This document shows positions 32,443 through 41,630 of a stretch of DNA of 64,000 nucleotides, in pieces. This DNA is from Tissierellia bacterium. GTDB taxonomy: Bacteria; Bacillota; Clostridia; Tissierellales; Peptoniphilaceae. The stretch lies in assembly GCA_030535395.1 (NCBI GenBank), contig JAUNLK010000007.1, forward strand, positions 1-64,000, given 5' to 3'. Numbering within the stretch: the first letter of the stretch is position 1; each line of letters starts with the position of its first letter. A model generated the notes under the pieces. The model was not told the DNA's origin, searched no databases, and was given only the letters and a program-made list of their open reading frames with translations. Made by a program: the position numbers and the translations under genes.

Positions 32443-33583
32443 TCTTGTCCCCCTTCCCTTGAGCGGAGGTCTGGCCCCCGCCTGCCGTGGCAGCGGCAGC
32501 TTTGCCCTTTCTCCGGCTCCGGAAAAACTCCATGAGCTTGGGCATGGCAATGAACAGCACGATGATCCCAATGATGATATTGATGATCTCACTGGGGGTG
32601 TTGAGCCGGGAGTTGAGTTTCCCCCCGCCGTAGGTGAGGGCGGCGAAGAGGATGCCCGCGGGAATGGTGGCAATGGGATGATTGCCGGCGATGAGGCTCA
32701 CCGCAATCCCGTTGAAGCCATAGCCCTGTTGGGCCGCCAATATGCCGATATTCTCCGAGACCCCCAGGACGCTGACCCCACCGGCCAGGCCGCAGATGGC
32801 CCCGGAAATGGCCATACTCAAAATGGTGTTTTTCTTGATATTGATGCCGCCGTACTCTGCCGCCAGGGGATTGAAGCCCACGGCCTTGAGCTCATAGCCC
32901 AGGGTGGTGCGATAGAGGATGAACCACACCACAATGGCTGCGATGACAGCAATGAGGATCCCCCAGTGGACCGGGGGGCTCAGTAGCTCCTTGGCCAGGG
33001 CATTTTCCCGGAGGAAGGCCCGGCCCGCCTCGGAGGTCTTCCACTGACCCAGGATGCGAATGGAAGCGGACTGAGCAATGTTGAAGGAATTGTTGCTGTC
33101 GGGCTTTCTGAGAAATGCCTTGGTGAGCATGTAGTTGCTGAAGTAGAAGCCAATCCAGTTCATCATAATGGAGCTGATGACCTCATTGACCCCCCTAGCC
33201 GCCTTGGCGAGACCCACAATGGCCCCCCAGAGGGCGCCTCCCAAAAAGCCAAAGAGGAGGGCCACCAGGGCGTGAATCACTGGAGGCAGGGGCACGGCCA
33301 CCCCAACAATGGTGGCGCAGAGGGCCCCCACGATGAACTGACCCTCGGCCCCGATATTGAAGACCCCCGCATTGAAGGCGAAGGCCACCCCGAGGCCGGT
33401 GAGGATGATGGGCACCGCCTCCACCAGGGTCCAGGAAATGTATTTGGGACGGCCAAAGGCCCCCAGAATGAGCTCCTTATAGGCCTCCAGGGGATTGATG
33501 CCAATGGCCAGGAGGATCACCGCCCCCACCACCAGGCCCAAGAGGATGGAGACCAGGGTGTAGAGAAATCTATTTTTTTTCAT
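32435..33583 (-). CDS. Nucleoside ABC transporter permease 1
   Basis: Second membrane subunit of the importer (NupP/YufP-like), 382 residues with about nine spans. The conserved AFNAGVFNIGAEGQF near residue 77 is the permease 1 counterpart of the motif in permease 2. The C-terminus is basic and ends in an Ala/Gly/Lys-rich tail. ATG at 33583 overlaps the ATPase stop by 14 bases, and AGGAGG lies nine bases upstream inside the ATPase gene, so translation is coupled. Confidence 0.9.
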   Translation of the reverse strand: MKKNRFLYTLVSILLGLVVGAVILLAIGINPLEAYKELILGAFGRPKYISWTLVEAVPIILTGLGVAFAFNAGVFNIGAEGQFIVGALCATIVGVAVPLPPVIHALVALLFGFLGGALWGAIVGLAKAARGVNEVISSIMMNWIGFYFSNYMLTKAFLRKPDSNNSFNIAQSASIRILGQWKTSEAGRAFLRENALAKELLSPPVHWGILIAVIAAIVVWFILYRTTLGYELKAVGFNPLAAEYGGINIKKNTILSMAISGAICGLAGGVSVLGVSENIGILAAQQGYGFNGIAVSLIAGNHPIATIPAGILFAALTYGGGKLNSRLNTPSEIINIIIGIIVLFIAMPKLMEFFRSRRKGKAAAATAGGGQTSAQGKGDKSE

Positions 33584-35102
33584 AGTCGGTGCCTCCTGCC
33601 ATGTAATAGCCCACTTCTGAAGCATCGGTCTTACTTGCATCCAGGGTCTTGGTGATTTTTCCCTCGAAGATGACGCAAATTCGGTCCGAAAGATCCAAAA
33701 TCTCATCCAATTCAAAGCTCACCAAGAGCACTGCCTTCCCTCGATCCCGCTGTTCCACCAGGAAGGAGTGAATGTACTCAATGGCTCCCACGTCCAGCCC
33801 TCGGGTGGGCTGAGCCGCAATGAGGACATCGGGGTCATCGGCAATTTCCCGGGCCAAAATGACCTTCTGCTGATTGCCCCCGGAGAGGTCCTGGGCCCTT
33901 TGGTGGGTATTTCTGGGCCTTATGTCGTATTGCTCCATGAGCTCTTCAGCGTGACCGTGGATGGATTTGGCCTGTAAAATTCCGCTGCTACAGTAGGGTT
34001 CCTTTTTAAAGTCCTCCAAGATCAAGTTTTCCGCCACACTGAAGGGCCCCACCAGCCCCCGCTTCTGCCGGTCCTCGGGAATATTGTTGAGACCGGCGTT
34101 TCGAATGGCCTTGGGGCTCTTGCCCGTAATGTCCTGGCCCCCCAGGGTCACTTTCCCCGAGACCACGGGCCTGAGGCCGGTGAGGGCCTCCAGTAGCTCC
34201 GTCTGACCATTGCCATCCACTCCGGCAATGCCCAGAATTTCCCCCTGATGGAGGGAGAGGGACAGGCCCTTCACCCGCTCAATGCCCCTGAGGTCGTGGA
34301 CCACCAATTGGTCAATGCGCAGGGCCTCAGCGCCTAAATTTGCGGGCTTTTTCTCCACATTAAAGGAGACGGAGCGGCCCACCATCATCTCCGCCAGTTC
34401 CTCCTGGGTGACATCGGCCACATTTACGGTGTCGATCTTCTTGCCCCGGCGAATGATGGTGCAGCGATCGGCCACGGCCTTGATCTCGTCCAATTTGTGG
34501 GTGATGATGAGGATGGTCTTCCCCTCCTGGGCCAGCTGTCTCAAAATGGCCATGAGTTCTTCGATCTCCTGGGGGGTGAGGACCGCCGTGGGCTCATCGA
34601 AGATTAAAATTTCCGCATTCCGGTAGAGGGCCTTGAGAATTTCAATTCGCTGCTGCATTCCCACGGAAATGTCCTGTACCTTGTCGTCGGGATTGATTCT
34701 GAGGCCGTAGTGCTCGGAAAGTTCCACCACCCGGTCCCGGGCAATCTTCCGGTCCAGGACCACCCCACGGGTGGGCTCCTCCCCCAGAATGATATTTTCC
34801 ACTACCGTAAAGGGTTCAATGAGCATAAAGTGCTGGTGCACCATCCCCAGGCCCTTGGCAATGGCATCCCTGGGTCCCTGAAAGTGAACCTCCTCCCCCC
34901 GGATCTTCACCGTCCCCTCAGTGGGGGCCAAGAGTCCGTAGAGGACATTCATCAGGGTGCTCTTCCCCGCACCATTTTCTCCAAGTAGTGCGTGGATTTC
35001 TCCGCTGTATATCGTCAAATCAATGGCGTCATTGGCCGTAAAATCACCAAACCGCTTGGTAACGCCTTCCATGACTACGGCTGGTGTACGTTCAACTCCC
35101 AT
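33570..35102 (-). CDS. Nucleoside ABC transporter ATPase (two nucleotide-binding domains)
   Basis: Cytoplasmic motor of the importer (NupO/YufO-like), 510 residues with two fused ATPase domains. Domain 1 has GENGAGKS at about 41-48 and a divergent signature VGMQQR; domain 2 has the degenerate P-loop GVDGNGQTEL near residue 295 and the normal signature LSGGNQQK near residue 397. The asymmetry is usual for sugar/nucleoside importers. It starts 106 bases after the lipoprotein stop with an AGGAGG site; a -10 TATAAT at 35123-35128 may add an internal promoter. Confidence 0.93.
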   Translation of the reverse strand: MGVERTPAVVMEGVTKRFGDFTANDAIDLTIYSGEIHALLGENGAGKSTLMNVLYGLLAPTEGTVKIRGEEVHFQGPRDAIAKGLGMVHQHFMLIEPFTVVENIILGEEPTRGVVLDRKIARDRVVELSEHYGLRINPDDKVQDISVGMQQRIEILKALYRNAEILIFDEPTAVLTPQEIEELMAILRQLAQEGKTILIITHKLDEIKAVADRCTIIRRGKKIDTVNVADVTQEELAEMMVGRSVSFNVEKKPANLGAEALRIDQLVVHDLRGIERVKGLSLSLHQGEILGIAGVDGNGQTELLEALTGLRPVVSGKVTLGGQDITGKSPKAIRNAGLNNIPEDRQKRGLVGPFSVAENLILEDFKKEPYCSSGILQAKSIHGHAEELMEQYDIRPRNTHQRAQDLSGGNQQKVILAREIADDPDVLIAAQPTRGLDVGAIEYIHSFLVEQRDRGKAVLLVSFELDEILDLSDRICVIFEGKITKTLDASKTDASEVGYYMAGGTDYEKK

Positions 35103-35165
35103 GAGCTCCTCCTTTTGTGTATATTATACCTGAAAGAATGGATGGGGGGGATACCAACTCAGGGC

Positions 35166-35198
35166 AAAAAAAATCCACCGGATAACGGTGGACTTTTT
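35166..35198 (-). terminator. Attenuating hairpin between lipoprotein and ATPase genes
   Basis: TCCACCG and CGGTGGA arms around TTAT with A-run and T-run on either side. It sits downstream of the lipoprotein gene, so it could let the binding protein be made in excess over the ATPase and permeases. Confidence 0.75.
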
Positions 35199-35208
35199 TG
35201 ATCCTTGC

Positions 35209-36315
35209 TTATTCGGTAACGGGTGTGAACTGCTCGTAGTCGGCGGCAGAAGCAGGTACTACGATGGTTCCGTCAATGATCTTTTCCTTGAGAGGTTGAA
35301 CCTTTTCCAGGATTTCGGGCTTCACGTTCTTGTCACTGGTGGGTGCGATGTCCACAGTGTCCCCATCCTTCAAGCCGTAGACGATGGTTTCTCCACCGGG
35401 GAAGGCTTCGCCATTTGCCAGGCTCTCAATGATATTGTAGACGGCACTGTCGGCGCGCTTCATGGCAGAAGTGAGTACATTGTCGGGTGCCAGGCTGTTT
35501 TGGTCGCGGTCCACACCAATGGCCCACTTGCCCAGTTCCTTGGCAGCTTCGATGACGCCGTCACCGGCTCCGCCGGAAGCGTGGAAGACCACGTCGGCAC
35601 CTTGTTGGTACATATTGGTGGCAATGGATTTGCCCTTGGCAGCGTCGGTGAAGTTCCCTACATACTGGCTGATTACTTTGATTTCCTTGCCCAGTTCAGC
35701 GGCAGCTTGATCCACACCGGCCTTGTAACCGTACTCGAAGGTTTCGATGAGGGTGGATTGTTGTCCCCCTACAAAGCCCACGGTGTCGGTTTCGGTGGTG
35801 AGACCGGCAATGTAGCCCACCAGGAAGGAAGGCTCTTCTTGCTTAAAGAGGATCCCGGTGATGTTGTCGGGGCCGTCCTCATAGGCATAGTCCACGATGA
35901 CATATTGGGTGTCGGGATTCATTTCAGCAGCTTCCAACATGGCATCCCCCAGGTTGAAGCCCGCTGCTACGATGATTTCATTGCCATCGTCCAGGAGGGT
36001 CTCCAGATTGGGTGCATAGTCGTTGGATTGATTGGACTCTTGGTAGCTGGGTTCGATACCGAAGTCGGTGGCAGCCAGTTGCAGGCCTTCCCAAACCCCT
36101 TGGTTAAAGGATTGGTCGTTGATGCCACCCTCGTCAGTTACAAAACCAATTTTCTTACCAGCGATTTCTCCGCCACCTTGGGTTTCCTCTGCCGTGTTTT
36201 CCGTGTTGGCGGTGTTGTTTGCGGTTTCATTGTTTGCAGGCGCACCCTGTCCACAAGCGACTAGGGTCAAGCTCAGTACGAGCATCAGCGCAATGAGAAT
36301 AGATTTTCTTTTCAT
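35209..36315 (-). CDS. BMP-family nucleoside-binding lipoprotein
   Basis: Extracellular substrate-binding lipoprotein of 368 residues. The signal peptide ends in the lipobox LVAC with Cys21, followed by an Asn/Thr/Glu-rich linker. The BMP domain begins GKKIGFVTDEGGINDQSFNQG and ends with the domain that closes over the ligand. Family members (B. subtilis NupN, Treponema PnrA) bind purine nucleosides. It leads the importer operon from a strong promoter at 36334-36362. Imported purines would feed hpt. Confidence 0.93.
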   Translation of the reverse strand: MKRKSILIALMLVLSLTLVACGQGAPANNETANNTANTENTAEETQGGGEIAGKKIGFVTDEGGINDQSFNQGVWEGLQLAATDFGIEPSYQESNQSNDYAPNLETLLDDGNEIIVAAGFNLGDAMLEAAEMNPDTQYVIVDYAYEDGPDNITGILFKQEEPSFLVGYIAGLTTETDTVGFVGGQQSTLIETFEYGYKAGVDQAAAELGKEIKVISQYVGNFTDAAKGKSIATNMYQQGADVVFHASGGAGDGVIEAAKELGKWAIGVDRDQNSLAPDNVLTSAMKRADSAVYNIIESLANGEAFPGGETIVYGLKDGDTVDIAPTSDKNVKPEILEKVQPLKEKIIDGTIVVPASAADYEQFTPVTE

Positions 36316-36333
36316 AATTCCCCCTTCGGCCCC

Positions 36334-36362
36334 ATTATACCTTGATGTGATAGCCCTTGCAA
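36334..36362 (-). promoter_or_regulatory. BMP importer promoter
   Basis: TTGCAA (36357-36362) and TATAAT (36334-36339), 17 bases apart on the minus strand; very short leader. Confidence 0.75.
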
Positions 36363-36417
36363 CGTTTACATCTACCTTTTTTAATATGGATTTTACAAGA
36401 CCACCTCCTCCCCTTTA

Positions 36418-36445
36418 CAAAAAAAGGAGACCCAAATTGGGTCTC
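36418..36445 (-). terminator. Terminator of the 36450-37490 gene
   Basis: GAGACCC (36427-36433) pairs with GGGTCTC (36439-36445); A-run 36418-36425 gives a U-run on the minus strand. Confidence 0.85.
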
Positions 36446-36449
36446 TCAA

Positions 36450-37490
36450 TTATAAGGGCGATGCCATGAGTCCGGCGGGAACCACAAAAATGAGCACGCT
36501 GATGATGAGGCTCAAAAGGGCGATGCCCAGTCCCTGACGGAAGTCCTTGCCCTCCAGCCGGAGCTGCTCCCGTCCCATGAGCTTGTAGAGGACGTGGGCC
36601 AGCAGGGCCAGTAGGGGAATGATGATGAGGGATGCCAAGTGGGACATGCCCATGCCCAGGGCGAAGGGCATGGTGTAGGCCCCCAGGACCATTCCCACCA
36701 AAATCAATATGCGGAAGTTTTTTCCCAGGAAGATGCCGGCCACGGCCATGACCACGGCCAGGACAAAGAGGGCTATGGATACCTTGTCCATGAGCTGCAC
36801 CCTTGCAAGCAGAGGCTCGTTCACCAGCTCCAGGACATTGGAATACATCCCCGACTGATTATGAGTGCTGGTGAAGGGCTGAATGGTGGGATTATCCACC
36901 CCCACGGAGTCGGTGAAGCCCGAAACTCTGGAGTTGGTGACAAAGACCGCCACATCGGCCAGGGGCTCCCCTATGCCGTAGTGGAGTTTTCTAGGGGCGG
37001 CGTAAATGGTGAAGTCGTACTCCCCCACATCCTCCGTGAGGGGCAGACGCATTTCCGATTTGGGAAGGAAGGCAAAGTTCTCGTTCTTGGCCACAATGTC
37101 CTTCACCGTGAGATTTTCCTTCACAGCGGTATTGATCTGATCGTAGTCCCCCTTTAAGGTGGCATTGCTCCTGGAGGGCGTGACCCCCTCGGGGAAGTAA
37201 ATATTGCGCACAGGGGTGCCTAAAATTCGCACATCGGAGGGATCCCCTTCATAGCTGAAGTGGATGTCGTACTTGTAGAGATAATTGCTGCCATGGGCCT
37301 CATTGCTTCGTTTTACCGTGAGATTGTTCACTTTCACGGGCTCATCAAAGATCAGGCCATCGAAAGCCGTGTTTTCTCCAAAGGTGGATGGATAGAGATA
37401 CTGGGCCCCATACTGACTGGTGAGGGTGAGCAGGAAGATGATCACGAAAAATCCCAGCAGAATCCCCAATCCCTGTAATTGTTTATTCAT
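36450..37490 (-). CDS. Membrane protein of unknown function with large outside domain
   Basis: A 346-residue protein I do not recognise. A signal-anchor span lies near residues 7-25. About 210 mostly polar residues follow and should face outside; they are beta-rich by eye (alternating hydrophobic residues, YKYDIHFSYEG, YDFTIYAAPRKLHYG). Four hydrophobic spans lie near residues 237-256, 260-277, 280-302 and 322-342. No catalytic motif is visible. The gene has a terminator and probably its own weak promoter. The topology resembles Bacillota proteins of unknown role near transporters. Confidence 0.75.
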   Translation of the reverse strand: MNKQLQGLGILLGFFVIIFLLTLTSQYGAQYLYPSTFGENTAFDGLIFDEPVKVNNLTVKRSNEAHGSNYLYKYDIHFSYEGDPSDVRILGTPVRNIYFPEGVTPSRSNATLKGDYDQINTAVKENLTVKDIVAKNENFAFLPKSEMRLPLTEDVGEYDFTIYAAPRKLHYGIGEPLADVAVFVTNSRVSGFTDSVGVDNPTIQPFTSTHNQSGMYSNVLELVNEPLLARVQLMDKVSIALFVLAVVMAVAGIFLGKNFRILILVGMVLGAYTMPFALGMGMSHLASLIIIPLLALLAHVLYKLMGREQLRLEGKDFRQGLGIALLSLIISVLIFVVPAGLMASPL

Positions 37491-37608
37491 GCGAACCTCC
37501 CAATGGTATCCGTTGTAACTGGTATTTTATCACAGCTTGGGGATTTCGTCTGAAAATATTGAAGAAACGTTGTCAAAACATGGGATTTCCCCTGTTTTTC
37601 TCCCCCTC

Positions 37609-39177
37609 TCAGTCCTCTGAATGGCTTTCCTCCCCCAGTCCCGTGGAATGTCCGCAGTTGTTGCAGAATTTACTCTGCTCCCCCAGCTCATGTCCACAAT
37701 TGCCACAGTAGCGCTTCTTTTTCTTCCCTTTGGCGAGAAAGAAGATCAGCACAGCTGCCCCCACGGCGAGGATCAGGGGGAGGATGAGGAGGAGGAGTTT
37801 TTTACTAATGGAGCCACTTTCCCCTTTTTTCCCAGGCTGACTCTCCTCCACTGGCAATTCCTCCCGGGGGGCAGCGGGCTCTTCGCCGGGGACCTCCGCC
37901 ACCTCCTCAAAGAGTTGGGGGTACTTCTCCCGGGCCTCCTCCATGCCGCCCCCACTGAGCCTTGCCACGGGCACAATTTTTCCTCCGTCCCCCCGGGTGA
38001 ATAGCACCTGGGCGGTTTTGTCCTCCGACCAAATGGCATCGGTGTAGGGCACCCCCACCCGCAAGAGTCCCCGGAGGTTGGCAGTGGCCACCTCCCCGTC
38101 CACTTGGAAATCCTCCATGGTCATGCTCAGCACTTCATACACCTGGTCCTCGTAGCCACTCAAGGTGGCGGTAAAGCCCTCACGGGTGTCCACCACCATG
38201 CCCCCCTCTCCCTTGTAGGTCCCCGAGGGGAGGGGCAGGTGGTAGATCCTCTCATAGAGCTCCTCCAGGGCCCCCCTGTTTCCCGTGTAGGGGCCCTCCT
38301 CCACCACCATGGGAACCATGGAGGGGATTCCATCTTTACTGAGGGCCAATGTCTCGGGCAGCACCAGGGGATTTTCCCCGATGCCGTAAATGGCGGAGAT
38401 GAGATAGGGGAGCTGCGCGCCGTCCAGCTGGTCCACATAGAGGAGGGGGAAGGCGGCGTAGAGGACCTGATCCTTCTCCTCCACGCTGCCAAAGTATTGG
38501 AGGATCTGGGAATTTTCATTGTTTTCCCTGAGCCGGTCCACTGCCAGATTCCCCCAGCCACTGAACATGAGCTCGTAGAGGAGCTGTTCATCCACATAGC
38601 CACTGACAAATTCATCGGCAGTGACGGACCAAAGGGGGCTCGCCAGATCCGCCGAGGGGCTGATGGCACTCACTTCCTCGGCGGAGTCCCCCGTGATTTG
38701 GAAGTAGTACTCGTTTTTCTCATTCTCCCCGCCGGCAAAGTTGTTGCGCTCCGTGATGACCACATAGTTGCTCCCGGAGTCCTCATAGAAGTCCACATCC
38801 AAGTAGGAGCGGAAGTAATTGAGATACAGGCCGTGCTCAAAGTACAGGATCTCCTGGGGATTTTTGGGGTCCTGGGCCGAGTAGATCCTCGTCCACAGAT
38901 TTTCATAGCCGTCCTTGTAGATGAGGACGCCAAAGGGATGTTTGGGATTGCCATAGCTTGCCAGCAGCTCAAAGCCGCCGCCCACATCGGTGGGGTCCTC
39001 CCCATCAGAGCCGCCAAAGATCTGAAAATACCCCTCCTCCTCATCGTATATGTAGGGTTCCATCAATTCATAAAAGAGCCCCAGGCCCCCGAAGTACTCC
39101 TCTGTGGCATCATTGTAAGCCAGAGAGGTGCCCGAAAGGGCGAGGAGCAGGGCCAGTAGGATCAGCAATTTTTTCAT
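37609..39177 (-). CDS. Secreted/type I membrane protein with cytoplasmic zinc ribbon
   Basis: A 522-residue protein with a clear order of parts. A signal peptide (about 1-21), an extracellular region of about 400 residues rich in Tyr, Asp, Glu and Gly, a Pro/Glu-rich stalk, one membrane span (KLLLLILPLILAVGAAVLIF) and a cytoplasmic double zinc ribbon (YCGNCG, FCNNCG). The start is the ATG at 39177 with GGAGGACAAT upstream; a TTG 12 bases earlier is less likely. I do not recognise the outer domain. It mirrors the zinc-ribbon/SH3 protein at 17253-18311, in which the ribbon is N-terminal. Confidence 0.8.
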   Translation of the reverse strand: MKKLLILLALLLALSGTSLAYNDATEEYFGGLGLFYELMEPYIYDEEEGYFQIFGGSDGEDPTDVGGGFELLASYGNPKHPFGVLIYKDGYENLWTRIYSAQDPKNPQEILYFEHGLYLNYFRSYLDVDFYEDSGSNYVVITERNNFAGGENEKNEYYFQITGDSAEEVSAISPSADLASPLWSVTADEFVSGYVDEQLLYELMFSGWGNLAVDRLRENNENSQILQYFGSVEEKDQVLYAAFPLLYVDQLDGAQLPYLISAIYGIGENPLVLPETLALSKDGIPSMVPMVVEEGPYTGNRGALEELYERIYHLPLPSGTYKGEGGMVVDTREGFTATLSGYEDQVYEVLSMTMEDFQVDGEVATANLRGLLRVGVPYTDAIWSEDKTAQVLFTRGDGGKIVPVARLSGGGMEEAREKYPQLFEEVAEVPGEEPAAPREELPVEESQPGKKGESGSISKKLLLLILPLILAVGAAVLIFFLAKGKKKKRYCGNCGHELGEQSKFCNNCGHSTGLGEESHSED

Positions 39178-39325
39178 ATTGTCCTCCAATATTCACCAAT
39201 ATTCTTTGGGGGCCTGGGGAGCTCTGGGGCGGCTCCGGGGAATATTTCTATTTTCTATTTTATCTAAAACTCCCCCGCTTTTCGCCCCTGGAGGGAGATT
39301 TGTCTTTAAAAAACAAGTGGCCCAC

Positions 39326-39357
39326 AAAAAAAGAGCTCCGGATCTACCGGAGCCCTG
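39326..39357 (-). terminator. Terminator of the FAD oxidoreductase gene
   Basis: CTCCGG (39336-39341) and CCGGAG (39347-39352) arms around a five-base loop; the A-run upstream gives a U-run on the minus strand. Confidence 0.85.
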
Positions 39358-39368
39358 AAAAATTACAT

Positions 39369-40565
39369 TTAGTTTTTTACCTCGCAGGCTTTGAAATCGT
39401 AGAGTTCCCGGGCATCTTCCAGGCTCTTGTGATCGAAGACCAGACCCTTGAGGGCGTTCATCTTGGAGAGATTCCCCGTGAGTACTCCCCCGGTGATGAC
39501 CCCATCGGTGAGGTAGATCCGGTGTTTTTCCCCGGTCTCTTCGTTGTCGTAGCCATAGGCCTCTTGGAAATTGGACACATCCCCGGCGCTGAAGATTTGG
39601 AGATTCTTCATTTTCAGGCGGGTGAAGAGCTTGGGCACCTCATAGGTGGCGGATTTGTCCCCTGCCATTTGGGCGCCCACTACCTTGCCCATTTCCATGG
39701 CGGCGGTCCAGAGCCCCATGGTTTGGCCATTGATTTGGGCCACGTCCCCGGCGGCATAGACTCCGGGCACATTGGTCTCCAAGTGCTCATTGACCACAAT
39801 GCCCCGCTCCACCTTCAGGGGGCTGTCCTTCACCAGATCCAAGGTGGGGCGAACTCCGGCGGAAATCAGCACGGCATCCACCTCCATGGTGCTGCCATCG
39901 GCAAAGGTGATCCCCGTCACCTTCTCGTCCCCGTCAATGGATGCGGTTTGAATGCCCACGTGGACGTCGAAGCCCATGTCGTGGAGCTTTTCGTTGCACT
40001 CCAGGCCCATTTCCCGGTCCAGCTGACGGCCCAGGACATAGTCGAAGCTCTCCACAATGCACACGTCCTTGTCCAGGGCCTTGAGGGAGTTGGCCGCCTC
40101 AATGCCCAACACCCCGCCGCCAATGACGGCCACCCGATTCGCGTGTTCCAAGTACTGACGGATCTCCAGCAAATCGTCGTAGCTTCTCAGGGCAAAGACC
40201 CCCTCCTTGTCGGCGCCCTCAATGGGGGGAATGAAGGAGTGGGCCCCTGTGGCCAATAGCAGGGACTCGAAGTGGATGAGCTCCCCGGTACTCAGGTGAA
40301 TGGTGCGCTCCTCAAAATCCAGGGCGTCCACCAGGGCATCGGTCTTCAGTTCAATGCCCTCTTTTTCATACCAATCCTCAGCCACCAAATAGCGATTGTC
40401 CGTTTCGGGAGCACCCAAGGTCTCTGTAAGGGAGATCCGATAGTAGGGGCGCTCGTGTTCCCTTCCCAGGATCACAATGGACCCCTCCCCGTCGTGCTTT
40501 CTGATCTCCTTAGCAGCCGTGTGTCCGGCAACTCCACTACCAATGATTGCGTATTTTACTTCCAC
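39369..40565 (-). CDS. FAD-dependent pyridine-nucleotide oxidoreductase
   Basis: A 398-residue flavoprotein of the NADH-rubredoxin/nitrite reductase large-subunit type. GSGVAGHTAAKEI (8-20) binds FAD, GGGVLGIEAANSL near residue 148 binds NAD(P)H, and a second FAD motif GVYAAGDVAQ lies near residue 268. No redox CxxC is seen, so it is not a thioredoxin- or glutathione-reductase type. Donor and acceptor are unknown. It starts 20 bases after the potD stop with AGGAGG, so it appears to be the last gene of the polyamine operon. Confidence 0.88.
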   Translation of the reverse strand: MEVKYAIIGSGVAGHTAAKEIRKHDGEGSIVILGREHERPYYRISLTETLGAPETDNRYLVAEDWYEKEGIELKTDALVDALDFEERTIHLSTGELIHFESLLLATGAHSFIPPIEGADKEGVFALRSYDDLLEIRQYLEHANRVAVIGGGVLGIEAANSLKALDKDVCIVESFDYVLGRQLDREMGLECNEKLHDMGFDVHVGIQTASIDGDEKVTGITFADGSTMEVDAVLISAGVRPTLDLVKDSPLKVERGIVVNEHLETNVPGVYAAGDVAQINGQTMGLWTAAMEMGKVVGAQMAGDKSATYEVPKLFTRLKMKNLQIFSAGDVSNFQEAYGYDNEETGEKHRIYLTDGVITGGVLTGNLSKMNALKGLVFDHKSLEDARELYDFKACEVKN

Positions 40566-40585
40566 AATGTCCTCCTAGACTGGTC

Positions 40586-41629
40586 TCAGCGGGCAGTTAC
40601 CTCTGTCCAAATTCGATCGTATATTTCTACGTAGGGCCCCAAATCGCGATACACTTCCAGAGGTGGGAGGGTATTTAGATCCGGATAGGCCACCGGATCC
40701 TCTCGAAGCTCCTCAGGCAGGAGGGCAACCGCCTCGGGAATGGGGGAGGAATAGCCCACATTATACTCAGCATTGATGGCGGCCACATCGGGCCTGGACA
40801 TGTAGTTGATAAAACGCATGGCATCCTCGGGATTTTGGGCATTCTTGGGTATTACAAAACTATCATACCACAGATTGGTCCCTTCCTCGGGGATGACATA
40901 GCTGAGATCTTCATTTTCTTCCATCATCATGGCCGCATCCCCGGAGTACATCACCGAGAGGGCGGCGTCCCCCTGGCTCATGACATCCCGGCCCTCGTCG
41001 GCCAAATAGGCGTAGACCAAAGGCTTTTGGGCCACCAGGGCCTCCTTGGCCTCCATGAGCTCATCCTCACTGTGGGAGTTCATGGAGTAGCCCAGCATGC
41101 TCAGGGCCACGGCTATGGAGTCCCGCTGGGAATTGTACATGATGATTTCGTTTTTGTACTTGCTGTCCCAGAGGCTCTTCCAGGAGGTGATGGGCTCATC
41201 CACCAGTTTTTCATTGACCACAATCCCCAGGGTGCCCCAGTAGTAGGGCACGGAGTACACATTGCCAGGATCGTAGTCCTTGTCCAGAAGCTCCGGAGAA
41301 ATCTTGGAAAAATTGGGGATGAGGTCGAAATTCAGAGGCTGGAGCATCTCCTCCCGAATCATTCGCTCAATCATATACTCACTGGGCACCAGGACATCGT
41401 AGGGGTCCTGGCCGCTTTTCACTTTCACATACATGTCCTCATTGGAGGCGAAGGTGTCGTAGATGACCTTGATCCCCGTCTCCTCTTCGAAGTTTTCAAT
41501 GGTTTCGTAGTCCACATAGTCCCCCCAGTTGTAAATGTGGAGGACCCTGGAGCCACTTCCCTCCTCCTGAGGGCCGCAGCCGGTGAGGACCAAGAGGGCG
41601 AGGAGGAGGAATACATAAATTCTTTTCAT
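40586..41629 (-). CDS. potD: Spermidine/putrescine-binding lipoprotein PotD
   Basis: Extracellular polyamine-binding lipoprotein, 347 residues. The lipobox LTGC places the lipid Cys at residue 18. The mature part begins with the family pattern LHIYNWGDYVDYETIENFE. The ATG at 41629 overlaps the potC stop region, with GAGGTG upstream. Trp and acidic residues typical of polyamine binding are present (NWGDY, YYWGTLG, LWYDSF). It captures spermidine or putrescine for PotABC. Confidence 0.94.
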   Translation of the reverse strand: MKRIYVFLLLALLVLTGCGPQEEGSGSRVLHIYNWGDYVDYETIENFEEETGIKVIYDTFASNEDMYVKVKSGQDPYDVLVPSEYMIERMIREEMLQPLNFDLIPNFSKISPELLDKDYDPGNVYSVPYYWGTLGIVVNEKLVDEPITSWKSLWDSKYKNEIIMYNSQRDSIAVALSMLGYSMNSHSEDELMEAKEALVAQKPLVYAYLADEGRDVMSQGDAALSVMYSGDAAMMMEENEDLSYVIPEEGTNLWYDSFVIPKNAQNPEDAMRFINYMSRPDVAAINAEYNVGYSSPIPEAVALLPEELREDPVAYPDLNTLPPLEVYRDLGPYVEIYDRIWTEVTAR

Positions 41630-41630
41630 A

